A stretch of 64,000 bases of DNA, from the NCBI GenBank assembly GCA_963752755.1, contig CAVVZJ010000013.1, forward strand, positions 1 through 64,000, in the 5' to 3' direction. This stretch comes from CAVVZJ01 sp963752755. Lineage in GTDB: Bacteria; Planctomycetota; Planctomycetia; Isosphaerales; Isosphaeraceae. This document shows, one piece after another, positions 50,969 to 60,908 of the stretch; the stretch's first letter is position 1; every line of letters starts with the position of its first letter. The notes below the pieces were generated by a model. That model saw only the letters and a list, made by a program, of their open reading frames with translations. It was not told the origin of the DNA and did not search any database. Made by a program: the position numbers and the translations under genes.

Positions 50969-51550
50969 TCAGAACAGCGGGGCCAATGAGATCGCCAGGC
51001 CGGGCAAGAGATGGCTGATGTAGGAGTCGGCGGCTCGGAGGACGCGGCGTCGGTAGCCGCGGGGGCCGAGCGTCAGGACATTGACGGTGCACTCTCGGCG
51101 GTCGATGATGACGTACTCCTGGCTGCCCAAGCGTCGAGATTCGGCCCGCTTCTGCTCGTAATCCTGCTCGCGGGCGACCTGGCCGGGGCTGACGATTTCG
51201 AACATCAGGTTGGGGACGCAGTTGGGGATCGGGAGCGTGGGGCCGTCGGCGACGAGATCGACGCCGAGGTCGCCGATGCAGTCGGTAGCGGCGTCGGGGC
51301 GAATCCAGGCGTTTGGAACAACGAGCTCCCCAACTTCAGGATTTTGGGACCAGTCCACGACCCGTTGCTTTAGCCAGGGACGGCTTCCCTCAACGTGCCT
51401 CTGACGTTCGGGCGACATGACGACCAGCCTCTCTGCCCGGCGCTGATAGGCCCAGGGCTCTTCAGAGGCGGCCGTGGCGAACGCGTCGGCCGAGACGGCG
51501 CGACGGGCGTCGGCGGGGCCGAGCTTCAGGAGGGGCGGGTGGATGGACAT
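50969..51550 (-). CDS. Uma2-family (DUF820) restriction-endonuclease-fold protein
   Basis: ATG 51550 gives 193 residues; a GTG at 51583 overlapping the moxR stop would add 11. The family's PD-(D/E)XK-like core is visible: NAWIRPDAATDCIGDLGVDL, then PNLMFEIVSPGQVAREQDYE and KRAESRRLGSQEYVIIDRRE. Uma2 proteins are very common in planctomycetes and cyanobacteria; their role is unknown, and many are suspected mobile or selfish nucleases. Its place inside the MoxR-DUF58 operon, on the same strand and almost touching moxR, is unusual. Confidence 0.85.
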   Translation of the reverse strand: MSIHPPLLKLGPADARRAVSADAFATAASEEPWAYQRRAERLVVMSPERQRHVEGSRPWLKQRVVDWSQNPEVGELVVPNAWIRPDAATDCIGDLGVDLVADGPTLPIPNCVPNLMFEIVSPGQVAREQDYEQKRAESRRLGSQEYVIIDRRECTVNVLTLGPRGYRRRVLRAADSYISHLLPGLAISLAPLF

Positions 51551-51579
51551 CGCGGGGACTCCGTCCAGGCCGGTTCGGG

Positions 51580-52602
51580 TCACTTGCGGTCGTACTTCGG
51601 GATATGGGGCTCGGGGATGGACTCCAGAAGGCGCTTGATGATGGTATCGGTCGTCTGACCCTCGGCCTGGGCCTGGAAATTGGTGCTGATGCGGTGGCGG
51701 AGCACGGGGATGGCGACCTTGCGGATGTCGTCGTAGGAGACGCTGAAGCGGCCGTCCATGGCGGCCATCGCCTTGCCGCCGAGGATCAAGGCCTGGCCGG
51801 CGCGGGGGCCGGCGCCCCAGTCCACCAGTTCCTTGATGAAAGGCGGCGAATCGGGGTCGTCGGGCCGGGTGGCGCGGACGAGGCGGGTGACGTACTTGAC
51901 GGGGTACTCGGTGATCTGAACCGAGGTGACCAGCTTCTGGAGGTTGACGATCGCCTTGCCCGAGAGCACCTTCTTCAGCTCGGGCGACTCGCCCTTGGTC
52001 GTGTTGGCGAGGATCTTCTCCTCCTCTTCGAGGGAGGGATAGCCGACGCGGATGTCGAACATGAACCGGTCGAGCTGGGCCTCGGGCAAGGGGTAGGTCC
52101 CTTCCTGCTCGATCGGGTTCTGGGTGGCGATGACGAAGAACGGCTCGGGAAGCTTGAGCGTCTCCTGGCCGACGGTGACCTCGCGCTCCTGCATGGCCTG
52201 GAGCAAGGCGGCCTGGGTCTTGGGCGGGGTCCGGTTGATCTCGTCGGCCAGCACGATGTTCGAGAAGATCGGGCCGGGGACGAAGCGGAAGGAGCGACGA
52301 CCGCTCTCCGGTTCCTCCAGCACGTTCGTGCCGGTGATGTCCGAGGGCATCAGGTCGGGCGTGAACTGGATGCGCTTGAAGCCGACGTCGAGGATCCGGG
52401 CGATCGAGCTGACCAGCAACGTCTTGGCCAGACCCGGCACGCCCACCAGCAGACAGTGGCCGCGGGTGAAGATCGCCGCCAGGATCTGCTCGATGACCTC
52501 GTGCTGGCCGATCACGACCTTGCCGATCTCGCCGAGCATCACGTCGCGCGAGTGGCGGAACTCATCAAGGAGCTGGGAGATACGGTCGCCGGCGCTCGAC
52601 AT
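51580..52602 (-). CDS. MoxR-type AAA+ ATPase
   Basis: ATG 52602 gives about 340 residues. Walker A is in VGVPGLAKTLLVSSIAR and Walker B in NIVLADEINRTPPKTQAALL. Sensor 1 is in FFVIATQNPIEQEGTYPLPE, followed by AQLDRFMFDIRVGYP and the C-terminal lid. MoxR ATPases are cytoplasmic chaperone-like enzymes that act on VWA-domain partners, which are encoded downstream in this operon (DUF58 and two VWA membrane proteins). A promoter candidate lies about 140 bases upstream. It is the first gene of the minus-strand block. Confidence 0.95.
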   Translation of the reverse strand: MSSAGDRISQLLDEFRHSRDVMLGEIGKVVIGQHEVIEQILAAIFTRGHCLLVGVPGLAKTLLVSSIARILDVGFKRIQFTPDLMPSDITGTNVLEEPESGRRSFRFVPGPIFSNIVLADEINRTPPKTQAALLQAMQEREVTVGQETLKLPEPFFVIATQNPIEQEGTYPLPEAQLDRFMFDIRVGYPSLEEEEKILANTTKGESPELKKVLSGKAIVNLQKLVTSVQITEYPVKYVTRLVRATRPDDPDSPPFIKELVDWGAGPRAGQALILGGKAMAAMDGRFSVSYDDIRKVAIPVLRHRISTNFQAQAEGQTTDTIIKRLLESIPEPHIPKYDRK

Positions 52603-52745
52603 GAGTGGCTTGTCCCCTGAACCGATCAATCAACACCAGAGCGGAGGAAGTCGCGCGGTCGGCTCGGGGGGACGGTTCCGGCGCTGGTCGGCTGCCGACC
52701 TGGCCCTGCCCCGGCACGGTCCGGCCGCTGACGGAACGCACGACT

Positions 52746-52775
52746 ATTGTAGTGCCCCGCCGCGCGGCGATTCAA
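52746..52775 (-). promoter_or_regulatory. promoter of the moxR operon
   Basis: On the minus strand TTGAAT (52770-52775) and TACAAT (52746-52751) are separated by 18 bases. The -10 box matches five of six positions and the -35 box four. The predicted transcript starts about 137 bases before the moxR ATG. Confidence 0.5.
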
Positions 52776-53287
52776 GCCGGCCGGAAGGCCAGGATACCCT
52801 CGGCTTGCCTCGCGACCCGCCGGCCAGCGGTAAGGTCAGGAAAGCTGGAGGAGATGGGGGATTCGAGAGGGCCGGCGACGAAGGATCAGTGAGGATCGAT
52901 CCCGGACTCGGGTCGTTCCGGGTCAGCGACGCTCGGTATCCGGCTTACCGTCGGTCAGCCGCGGCATGGGGCTTGCAACCCCTCCTACAATGCGGTAGCG
53001 AGGCAGAAAACTCCGCTCCCTCCCCTTCCGGCAACACGAGCCCGGTCGGCGGGATGCCGGTCAGGACCGGCAGATCCTCCACGGTCCGTGCTCACCCTCC
53101 CCCCGCCGGTCGTTTCCCCAGGCACCGTCGGACGTCCGAAGCGTCCCTCGCGATCCGGTAACGGATCGCGGGCGTGCTGCGTCCGCAACCTAGACTGAGT
53201 TCGAACGTTGCGGAGGGCCACCCGGTCTGGATCGATGGCGAGACGGAAGGTTCTTGATAGATCATTTTTGAGGATGGACCGATCCCG
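52776..53287. other. intergenic region before hypothetical secreted gene
   Basis: About 510 bases hold no gene I can support. GAGGATGG near 53270 may serve as the ribosome binding site of the next gene. A modest AT-rich patch (TTGATAGATCATTTTTGAG near 53254) could contain its promoter, but no clear boxes are seen. Confidence 0.4.
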
Positions 53288-54458
53288 ATGAGAAGCAGCA
53301 CTCCCAGACTTCCCTTCCGACTGCTCGGCAGCCTGGCACTGGCGACCTTTGTCGTGGCTGTGGCCCTGGGCCGACTCTACGGCCCGGAGCCCGAGTTCCG
53401 CCGACTCGAGCCGCTCGGATTCGTCGGTATGAACAAGGATTACCTCATCGACCCCGATCGCGTGGCGCGGTTCATCGACCCGGCGACCGGTGACACCATC
53501 GTGCTGCCGATGCCGAAGGGCGAGGTGCTGGAACACCCCAGCCTCGCTCCCTGGAGCGACGCTGAGGGCCGGACCCAGGCCGTCGGACGCTGGGTCCAGC
53601 GGAGCGGCGCCGGCACCGCTCAGATGGCGCGGGGGTCGGGCTGGCGCGGGTCCGTTTCCCCGATGGCCGGGTGCTGGACCGTGTTGCGACCCACATCTTG
53701 CCGAGCGGGGTACCCTGCTGGCTGCCGGGCACCCAGGCCTGTGTCATCTTCGCCGCGGGTGACGGGCGTCTCTATCGGCTCTTTTTCGACGATCCCACCG
53801 GTTCGGTGCGGACTTCGACGAGGCTCGATGCGACCAACAGCCTCGGCAACTGGCGTGGCGGGTGGAAAACATCGACCTGCGCCGGCTGTATTTCGTGGAC
53901 CTCTCGAGCCCGAACGACCCACGCCTGGCGGCCTCGGGTTTGCTGCTGGCCGCGGTCCGGCAGTGTCCGGCCGGCCCCGGGGCTCAGGCCTATGATCCGT
54001 CGCAACTCTGGTGGTTGCGGCTGAATCGGACTGGCACGACGGTCGTCGCGGCCGGCCCGTTGACCGACCCGGGCACGGCCCCGATGGAGGAGCAGGTCTG
54101 CCGCTATCCGATCCTGGCCGCCGGATCGGACGGTCGCCTGGAGATCGCCTATCTGGGCCGTCGGAGCGACGAGATGGGCTGGCGGCTCCGGGTCGCGACG
54201 GTCACGATCGACCCTGCCACCGACGCGCCGAGGCCGCTGACTGAGCCGGGCCGCGTCCTGGCTGATGACTGCTCGCCGTCACCGCTGGGTGTCTCACGCG
54301 ATGGACGCTGGATCTGCTGCCTCCGGCACGTCGTGAGCCCTGAGCCGCAACTGGTTGTCGGGCGGTTCGCGCTCGGTCCGGAGGCCCGGAGTCCTCGAGA
54401 CGTCGGCCTGGCTGCCGCCGGCCGCCTGGCCCCAGCGCTTCGCGGTTCGCACCACTGA
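53288..54458 (+). CDS. secreted or anchored protein of unknown function, frameshifted at least twice
   Basis: ATG 53288 begins with a hydrophobic signal/anchor (RLLGSLALATFVVAVALG). Three frames must be joined to follow it. The first runs to about 53630 (VLPMPKGEVLEHPSLAPWSD). The second runs to about 53853 (VGLARVRFPDGRVLDRVATH; YRLFFDDPTGSVRTSTRLDA). The third runs to 54458 (ENIDLRRLYFVDLSSPNDPR; YPILAAGSDGRLEIAYLGRR). Repeated beta-strand segments with DGR turns suggest a propeller-like fold similar to TolB. The end after about 54400 is uncertain and may lie in yet another frame. I do not recognise a named family. Confidence 0.55.
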
Positions 54459-54685
54459 GCCAGTGGCATCCGATTGGCGAGCCGCCGTCCGGGCCGCTCC
54501 GGGAATCCTTCGGAACGTGCCGCCGGGACGGCCGCATGACCGTCGAGAGGCAACCGCTCCCCGGTCGGCCGACTTGTCGGAATGGCCTCGGGGGTGAATA
54601 CTACAAGGGTCGGACCTCGGGGCGGCCTGGGGTCCTCCTGGAAACGGCCGGCTGGCTCATCGCGACTTCCACGGAGGCTGCGCCC

Positions 54686-57013
54686 ATGTCCTCGAACCGA
54701 TCCTGGCCGGCTCTGATCGTGGCGATGTCGCTGCTGGTCCCGGCCTTCCTGCCGGCGCCCGAGGCGCGGGCCGATGTGACGGCCAAGGAGGTCGAGGACG
54801 CGATCCGACTGGGTGTCTCCTTCCTGATCCAGAAGCAGCAGGGGGATGGCTCCTGGCCCGACGCCGATCAGCACGCCGAGACCGGCACGACCTCGCTCGT
54901 GATGCTCGCCTTGCTGACGGCCGGTGAGAAGCCCGGCTCGCCGCACATCGACCGCGGTCTGAACTTTCTCTCAAAATTCTCGGCCAACGACCTGGGTCGG
55001 ACCTACTCCGTCGCGCTCCAGACGATGGTCTTCGCCTCCGTCTATCCTTCCGATCCGAACCGCTTCCGCCTGGCCCTGGCCCGCAACGTCGAGTGGCTGG
55101 AGCGCGCCCAGATCAAGCCGGGTGATCCTAACCCCAACTGGCCCGGGGCCTGGACTTACGACGCCGACAAGGTCACGCCCGGTGACAACTCCAACAGCCA
55201 GTACGCCCTGCTCGGTCTGAACGCCGCCGCCGAGGTCGGCATCCCGGTCAAGCCCGAGACCTGGGTCCTCGCGCGGCAATACTGGGAGCGGGCCCAGCAG
55301 AAGGGGGCCGGCGGCGACGGGGCCTGGGGCTACATGCCGCACGCCGCCGACCAGCCGACCGCCAGTATGACCTGTGCCGGTATCTCCAGTCTGGTCATCT
55401 GCGGTTTGAAGCGGTTCGAGGGTCAGGAGATCCTTCTCCGCGACGGCACCATCCGCAATTGCGGCCAGGGCGGCGTGAACATCCCCCTCCAGCGCGGCAT
55501 TGATTGGCTCGCTTCCCACTTCAGCGTGGCCCAGAACTGGGGCAAGAACCAGACCTGGAAGTATTACTACCTCTACGGCCTCGAACGCGCCGGCCGGCTC
55601 TCCGGCCAGCGGTTCTTCGGCGAGCACGACTGGTATCGCGAGGGCGCCGAGCACCTCGTCCACGAGCAGGACCAGCTCAAGGGTTACTGGGTCGGGCGCG
55701 ACTCGATCGAGGCCCGCGAGCCGACCGTCACGACCAGCTTCGCCGTGCTCTTCCTGGCCAAGGGCCGCGCTCCGGTCCTCATCAACAAGGCCCGCCATGC
55801 CCCCGGCAGCGACTGGGACAACGACCACGACGACGTCCGCAACCTCGTCGGCGTCGTCTCCCGAGACTGGCAGCACCTCCTGACCTGGCAGGTCGTCGAT
55901 CCGAACGTCTCCAGCGTCGAGGACCTGCTGATGGCCCCGATCCTCTACTTCAACGGCCACGAGGTTCCCCAGTTCACCGCGCGGGGCAAGCAGACGCTCC
56001 GCGAGTACGTCGAGCAAGGTGGCCTGATCTTCGCCGAGGCCTGCTGCTCCAGCCGCGAGTTCGACGCCGGCTTCCGCGCCTTGATGAAGGAGATCTTCCC
56101 TGAGGACGACTACGAGCTGAAGCCCTTGCCCGAAGACCACGCCGTCTGGCGTTCCCGGCACCGTCTCACGCCCGACGTTCACCCGCTCTGGGGCATCGAG
56201 CACGGCTGCCGGACCGTCGTCATCTACACGCCCGCCGACCTCTCCTGCGGCTGGAACCAGGCGGAGAACCAGCCGGGACACCCCCTGGTAGTCAAGTCGC
56301 TCCGCGTGGGTCAGAACGTGGTCGATTACGCCACCGGCCGCGAGCTGCCGGCCGACAAGCTCACGACCCGCGAGACGGTCCAGTTCGCCAGTGAGACCGC
56401 CAAGCGCGGGGCCTTGCACATCGCCAAGCTCGAACACGCCGGCGAGTGGAACATCGCGCCTCTGGCGATCCCGAACCTCAGCACCTTCCTCCGCAAGGAG
56501 CTGAAGCTCGATGTCGTGATCAACCACCGTTCGATCTTCGCCAACGACCCGAACCTGGTCTATTACCCGCTGCTCTACATCCACGGCCGCGCGGGGCTCT
56601 CGTTCCCGCCCGAGCACATGCAGATCCTCCGCCGCCACCTCGAGCCCGGCGGCGGCGTGATCTTCGCTGATGCGGCCTGCGGCAGCACCGCCTTTGACGC
56701 CGCCTTCCGCAAGTTCGTCGCCGACTTACTCCCCGACCAGAAGCTCGTTCCGATCCCACCCGATGACGAGATCTTCCACCTACCCGGCGGCTTCGATCTC
56801 TCCAACGTCCGCTACACCCGCGCCGCCGGCGGCAACGCCGGCCTGCCCCAGCTCGAAGGCGTCAAGATCAACGGCCACTGGGCCATCATCTACTCGCGCT
56901 ACGACATCGGCTGCGCGCTCGAACGCCAGCAAGGTCTCGACTGCAAGGGTTACGATCACGAGAGCGCCTTGCAGATCGCCGCGAATATCGTGCTCTATGC
57001 GACCTTGCCCTGA
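54686..57013 (+). CDS. secreted protein with prenyltransferase-like repeats and two DUF4159 domains
   Basis: ATG 54686 has GGAGG nine bases before it. The 775-residue product has a signal peptide (ALIVAMSLLVPAFLPAPEARA). An alpha/alpha toroid of squalene-cyclase/prenyltransferase-type repeats follows (FLIQKQQGDGSWPDADQHAE, TTSLVMLALLTAGEKPGSP, NSNSQYALLGLNAAAEVG, GAWGYMPHAADQPTASMTCA). Two DUF4159 domains then follow, starting near residues 410 and 621 (EDLLMAPILYFNGHE ... GGLIFAEACC; LVYYPLLYIHGRAGL ... GGVIFADAAC). They are clearly an internal duplication. DUF4159 genes often accompany MoxR/DUF58/BatA genes in planctomycetes, as here, although this one is divergent and 2 kb away. Function is unknown; an envelope role is likely. 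Confidence 0.9.
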   Translation: MSSNRSWPALIVAMSLLVPAFLPAPEARADVTAKEVEDAIRLGVSFLIQKQQGDGSWPDADQHAETGTTSLVMLALLTAGEKPGSPHIDRGLNFLSKFSANDLGRTYSVALQTMVFASVYPSDPNRFRLALARNVEWLERAQIKPGDPNPNWPGAWTYDADKVTPGDNSNSQYALLGLNAAAEVGIPVKPETWVLARQYWERAQQKGAGGDGAWGYMPHAADQPTASMTCAGISSLVICGLKRFEGQEILLRDGTIRNCGQGGVNIPLQRGIDWLASHFSVAQNWGKNQTWKYYYLYGLERAGRLSGQRFFGEHDWYREGAEHLVHEQDQLKGYWVGRDSIEAREPTVTTSFAVLFLAKGRAPVLINKARHAPGSDWDNDHDDVRNLVGVVSRDWQHLLTWQVVDPNVSSVEDLLMAPILYFNGHEVPQFTARGKQTLREYVEQGGLIFAEACCSSREFDAGFRALMKEIFPEDDYELKPLPEDHAVWRSRHRLTPDVHPLWGIEHGCRTVVIYTPADLSCGWNQAENQPGHPLVVKSLRVGQNVVDYATGRELPADKLTTRETVQFASETAKRGALHIAKLEHAGEWNIAPLAIPNLSTFLRKELKLDVVINHRSIFANDPNLVYYPLLYIHGRAGLSFPPEHMQILRRHLEPGGGVIFADAACGSTAFDAAFRKFVADLLPDQKLVPIPPDDEIFHLPGGFDLSNVRYTRAAGGNAGLPQLEGVKINGHWAIIYSRYDIGCALERQQGLDCKGYDHESALQIAANIVLYATLP

Positions 57014-57033
57014 GATGTCTCCCGCGAGTCGAA

Positions 57034-57080
57034 CCGGGCCGGTCGGCGTCGTTCCCTCTCGGGATCGTCAACCGGCCCGG
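57034..57080. terminator. hairpin between convergent genes
   Basis: CCGGGCCGGT at 57034-57043 pairs perfectly with ACCGGCCCGG at 57071-57080 across a 27-base loop, just after the DUF4159 stop. There is no T-run. It could stop transcription in either direction. Confidence 0.35.
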
Positions 57081-57189
57081 AGCAGGTTCCCAACAGAGAC
57101 CCAGGTCCGACGACACGATCCGTCGTGCTCCTCCGGGCAGGCCGAGGCTTGCCCGAAGGAAAGAGCCGGTCGCCGGACGGGCCCAGAAC

Positions 57190-57627
57190 TCAGGCGTCGT
57201 CGGGAGAACCCTCACGCGAGGACTGGCGTTGCTGGAGCTTCTTGCCGCCCCGTGGCCGCGACGGGGTCGTCGACGAGGACGAGGAGGCGGACGAGGTGGA
57301 CCGCGGCTTGGACCGCCGCTTTCGGGCCGGCGGCGGCTCGATCTCCTCGATCTCGACTTCGATTTCCGGCTCGGGTTGGTTGATCGCCTCGATAGCCTGT
57401 GCCTCGTCAAGGACCTCGGCCGACTGCTCCAGTTGCGACAGCAAGAGGCAGAGGAAGTGGAGACGGGTCCCCTGGTTCTCGAGGAATTCGTGGAAGAGAA
57501 ATCCGCCTTCGAGCAGGTCGTCGGCCTGGTCGAGAACGGTCTCGGCCAGTTCATCCATGAGCGAGTCGCGCCCGCGCTGGAGGACCTCGATGGCGGCACG
57601 ATACTTATTGAACTCGGGGCTGGACAT
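57190..57627 (-). CDS. small helical protein of unknown function
   Basis: I chose ATG 57627 because AAGGAGG lies ten bases upstream; a TTG further up would add seven residues. The 145-residue product has a helical N-terminal half (SSPEFNKYRAAIEVLQRGRD, LAETVLDQADDLLEGGFLFH, HFLCLLLSQLEQSAEVLDEA). Then comes an acidic segment (EPEIEVEIEEIEPPP) and a long Lys/Arg/Ser-rich tail, probably disordered. The family is not recognised. Its start lies 23 bases inside the 3' end of the hydrolase gene on the same strand, so the two are probably co-translated. Confidence 0.7.
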   Translation of the reverse strand: MSSPEFNKYRAAIEVLQRGRDSLMDELAETVLDQADDLLEGGFLFHEFLENQGTRLHFLCLLLSQLEQSAEVLDEAQAIEAINQPEPEIEVEIEEIEPPPARKRRSKPRSTSSASSSSSTTPSRPRGGKKLQQRQSSREGSPDDA

Positions 57628-58687
57628 GAGCCGTGGGCCCTCCTTCAAAATCCCTGGGGGTCGCTCCCTCGATCACGACACCGGGACACTCCCGGCCGTT
57701 CGCCCGATCGCGCCAGCGTGAGATCAGCCAGGCGACCAGCCTCGCGTCGAGCCAGCGGTGGTCGCCGTCCCAGCGCGCGCGACTGAGAAAGCCGAGATGA
57801 CCTCCAGAAGGGATCAATTCAAGTGCCAAGCTGGACGGAAATGAAATTGCACGGAATGGATCGGGGGGGATGAACGGGTCATCCTCGGCGTGGACAACCA
57901 GGCCCGGCAACCGGATGCGCGGGATGAGCGGACCGCTGCTACAACGGGCGTAATACTCTTCCGCGTCGGCGAACCCGTTGCGGCGGGCGGTATAGAGGTC
58001 GTCGAACTCGTAGAGTGTCCGGACGTGACGCAGATCGACCGGCCCGAGGTCGGGAAAGGTGGTATGCAGACGGGCCACCTGGTGCCGGAGTGCCCAGACG
58101 AAGTTCCTGTCGTAAAGGCGGTTGCGTCCTTTCTGCATGTTACGACAGCAGGCTGCCAGATCGATCGGCGGATTGGCAGCGAGCACGCAATCAAGACCGG
58201 CGACCGGTTGCGAGGCCGCCTCGGCCGCCAGCTTCAACGCCAGGCTGGCCCCCAGTGAGAAGCCGATCAACGCCAGCGGCGAGCCCGGCGATCCGCCAGC
58301 CGTCCACTCGACCACGGCACGGACGTCCTCCGACCTCCCGCTGTGATAGATGCCCCGCGCCAGGCCGAACCCTGCACCCGCCCCTCGCAGGTTCATGCGC
58401 ACCGCGCGCACCCCCTGCCCCACCAGCCGGTCGGCCACCCGGACGATGTACGGCGCCCGTGCACAGCCGCTCAATCCATGCACCAAGACCGCGGCCGGAT
58501 CCCCCGGCACCCACCTGGCCGGCACCGAGTCGAACAGGACCAGCCGATCCCCATCTTCGAGCTCCAACTCGTGATACGACGATTGCAGCCGAGTGCGTCG
58601 GCCCGGTAGGTACCGGCCGGCGATCGTCTGGAGATCTCCGCCCCGCAACAAAGGATGGGGCTCGAATGGCGGGACGGCGTCGGCCAT
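57605..58687 (-). CDS. YheT-type alpha/beta hydrolase
   Basis: The protein has 360 residues and shows the YheT/EMB8 family layout. It opens with FEPHPLLRGGDLQTIAGRYL, followed by the oxyanion segment VLVHGLSGCARAPYIVRVAD. NLRGAGAG, the nucleophile elbow in LIGFSLGASLALKLA (GFSLG, Ser) and a late Asp/His pair (VVHAEDDPFIPPD, IPSGGHLGFL) complete it. These are cytoplasmic esterase-like enzymes without an agreed substrate. The gene is divergent from the TPP-enzyme gene. Its 3' end overlaps the small helical protein gene by 23 bases. Confidence 0.9.
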   Translation of the reverse strand: MADAVPPFEPHPLLRGGDLQTIAGRYLPGRRTRLQSSYHELELEDGDRLVLFDSVPARWVPGDPAAVLVHGLSGCARAPYIVRVADRLVGQGVRAVRMNLRGAGAGFGLARGIYHSGRSEDVRAVVEWTAGGSPGSPLALIGFSLGASLALKLAAEAASQPVAGLDCVLAANPPIDLAACCRNMQKGRNRLYDRNFVWALRHQVARLHTTFPDLGPVDLRHVRTLYEFDDLYTARRNGFADAEEYYARCSSGPLIPRIRLPGLVVHAEDDPFIPPDPFRAISFPSSLALELIPSGGHLGFLSRARWDGDHRWLDARLVAWLISRWRDRANGRECPGVVIEGATPRDFEGGPTAHVQPRVQ

Positions 58688-58941
58688 CGGGCTGCGGGTC
58701 TCGGGGGGGCTGGCTCAGTGCTCACAATCCGTCACTCCAGTATATCCCGTACGGGCCAAGAAGTCGATTGTATCATGGTGTCGTGAGTTCAACCATGAAT
58801 GTTTGGGATTGAACTCCCTGCCCCGGGAAAGTGGTGTTGGCTTGGCAGGGTGCTTGGCCATCCGGCGGTCCGGGGCGCATGATGGACGTTCTCCGACGGC
58901 CGTCGCGGCCTTCCCTGCGCCTCCCTTTCGAGACGAGAGCG

Positions 58942-60606
58942 ATGACCGGAATCGAAGCCTTCCTCGAGATCCTCAACCGTGTGGGGGTCCGCCACATCTT
59001 CGGCAACCCGGGCACGACCGAGTTGCCCTTGAACGACGCCCTGGCCGACGACCCGCGCTTCACCTACATCTTCGGCCTGCACGAGATCCCGGTGGTCGCG
59101 ATGGCCGATGGCTTCGCGATGGCTTCGGGCGGCCCGGCGGTGGCGAACGTGCACGTGACGTGCGGTCTCGGCAACGCGATGGGAATGCTCTACAACGCCC
59201 ACATCGAGGGGACGCCGCTGATCCTGACCGCCGGCCAGCAGGACCGTCGACTCCGTCTGGAAGAGCCGGTCATCGAGGGCGACACGGTGAGCGTCGCCCG
59301 GACCTGGACGAAGTGGGCCTACGAGGTCGGTCGCGTCGAGGACATTCCGGTTGCGCTGCGTCGGGCCATCCAGACAGCCCTGACCCCGCCGACTGGCCCG
59401 GTCTTCCTCTCGATTCCGGTGGACATCCAGGGTGAGTCGGCCGAGGGGCTCGACCTGTCGCCGCCGCACGTCCCCGATCGCCGCGTCCGGCCGCCGGTTG
59501 AGGGTTTGCGACGGGCCGCCGAGTTGCTCACCGGCGCGAGAATCCGGCGATCCTGGCCGGAAGCCGGGTCACGGAGTCGGGCGGGGTGGGAGCCCTGGTC
59601 GCGCTCGCCGAGCGGCTCGGGGCGCCGGTCTTCGCCGAGAACACGACCTCCCACGGCCGCTTGCCGATGCCGGCCGACCACCCCCAGTATCGCGGCATCC
59701 TGCCCTTCTGGTCGCCCGAGGTCCGGCAGGTGCTCGACGAGTTCGACGTGGTCCTTGCCGTCGGGATGAATGTCCTGCGGCTGTACATCTACCGCGAGCC
59801 GGCCCGGCCGATCCCGGAGCAGGTCCGCCTGATCCATCTCGACAGCGACCCCTGGCAGATCGGCAAGAACTACCCCGTCGCGGTCGGCCTGATCGGCGAC
59901 CCGCGTTGCGGTCTGGAGGAGCTGGACGCCTTGCTCGAACGGTCGCAGACCCCGGACCAGGCGGCGAACGCCCGTAGCCGTTGCGAACGCCTCGCCACGC
60001 TCCGACGTTCCGAGCGTGCGGCCCTCGACGCCGAGATCGCTGCCCAGCGTCCGCAACGGCCGATGACCCCGTTGACCTTGATGGCGATCCTGGCCCGCGT
60101 ACTGCCGAAGAATGCGGCGGTCGTGGAGGAGGCAATCACAACACATCAGAATGTGCTCGAACGGCTCGGCGTCCTCAAGGACCCGACCGGCCACATCGCC
60201 CATCGAGGCTGGGCGCTCGGCTGGGGACTCGGCTGCGCGCTCGGGGTGAAGCTGGCCTGGCCCGACCGCCCGGTCCTCGGCCTTGCTGGGCGACGGCGCG
60301 GCCCTGTACGGCATCCAGGGGCTCTGGTCGGCGGCGCATCACAAGATCCCGGTCACGTTCGTGATTTGCAACAATGCCCAATACAAGATCCTGAAGGTCT
60401 GCGGCGAGGTGATGGATCTTCCCCGCCTCGAAGCGGGGGCTCCGGGCATGAACCTGACGGGTCCGGCGGTCGATTTCGTCGGACTGGCACGGTCGCTGGG
60501 AGTCGAGGCGCATCGCGTCAGCGAGCCGGACGAGCTGAGCCTGCGGGTCCGGGAGTCGCTGGCGGGGGACGTCCCACGGCTGTTCGAGGTGCCAATCTCC
60601 GGATAG
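58942..60606 (+). CDS. benzoylformate decarboxylase-like TPP enzyme, frameshifted twice
   Basis: ATG 58942 begins MTGIEAFLEILNRVGVRHIF. The N-terminal TPP domain has GNPGTTELP, the conserved Glu in FGLHEIPVVAMADGFAMASG, and HVTCGLGNAMGMLYNAHIEG. A one-base shift at about 59540 leads to PAILAGSRVTESGGVGALVA and the middle domain, with RGILPFWSPEVRQVLDEFD. A second shift at about 60284 leads to the cofactor motif GDGAALYGIQGLWSAAHHK ... NNAQYKILK and the stop at 60606. The joined length of about 555 residues is normal for thiamine-diphosphate decarboxylases. The closest look-alike is benzoylformate decarboxylase. Nothing else for aromatic-acid breakdown is nearby, so the true 2-oxoacid substrate is open. 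Confidence 0.85.
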
Positions 60607-60908
60607 GTCGGGAGACCTGCGCGACGGCGCCGGACTTGCATGGGTTAGAGCCTGGCGGACTGGCCGATTCGACTTTGCGGAACAGAGAAGATCGGAGACA
60701 CCGCCGCCGTTGCCTAAGAGGCCCAGGACGGGTCCAGCTCATGCCACCGGTGCCCGATCGATCGCGGCCGGTGCCTCCTTCGGAGGAGGCGTGCGGTCGG
60801 GCCGATCGTCCTCCGTATCCTCGGGGGATGCGGGGGGTGTTCCGGCGATCGGCCAACGGTCGGACCGGTGGGCATGGGGGGCAACTTGATCCGGAAAGGA
60901 GCACCATC
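60607..60908. other. short intergenic region
   Basis: About 300 bases contain no gene I can support. The right edge carries AAAGGAG at 60895-60901, the ribosome binding site of the next small gene. Confidence 0.4.

Noticed and set aside
54971..56638. 555-residue minus-strand open frame opposite the DUF4159 gene
   Set aside because: It is a shadow frame rich in Val/Asp/Leu without motifs; the plus-strand protein is convincing.
54686..57013. Terpene/hopanoid cyclase
   Set aside because: The toroid repeats resemble squalene cyclases, but the signal peptide, the missing catalytic Asp-rich motif and the DUF4159 domains point to another role.
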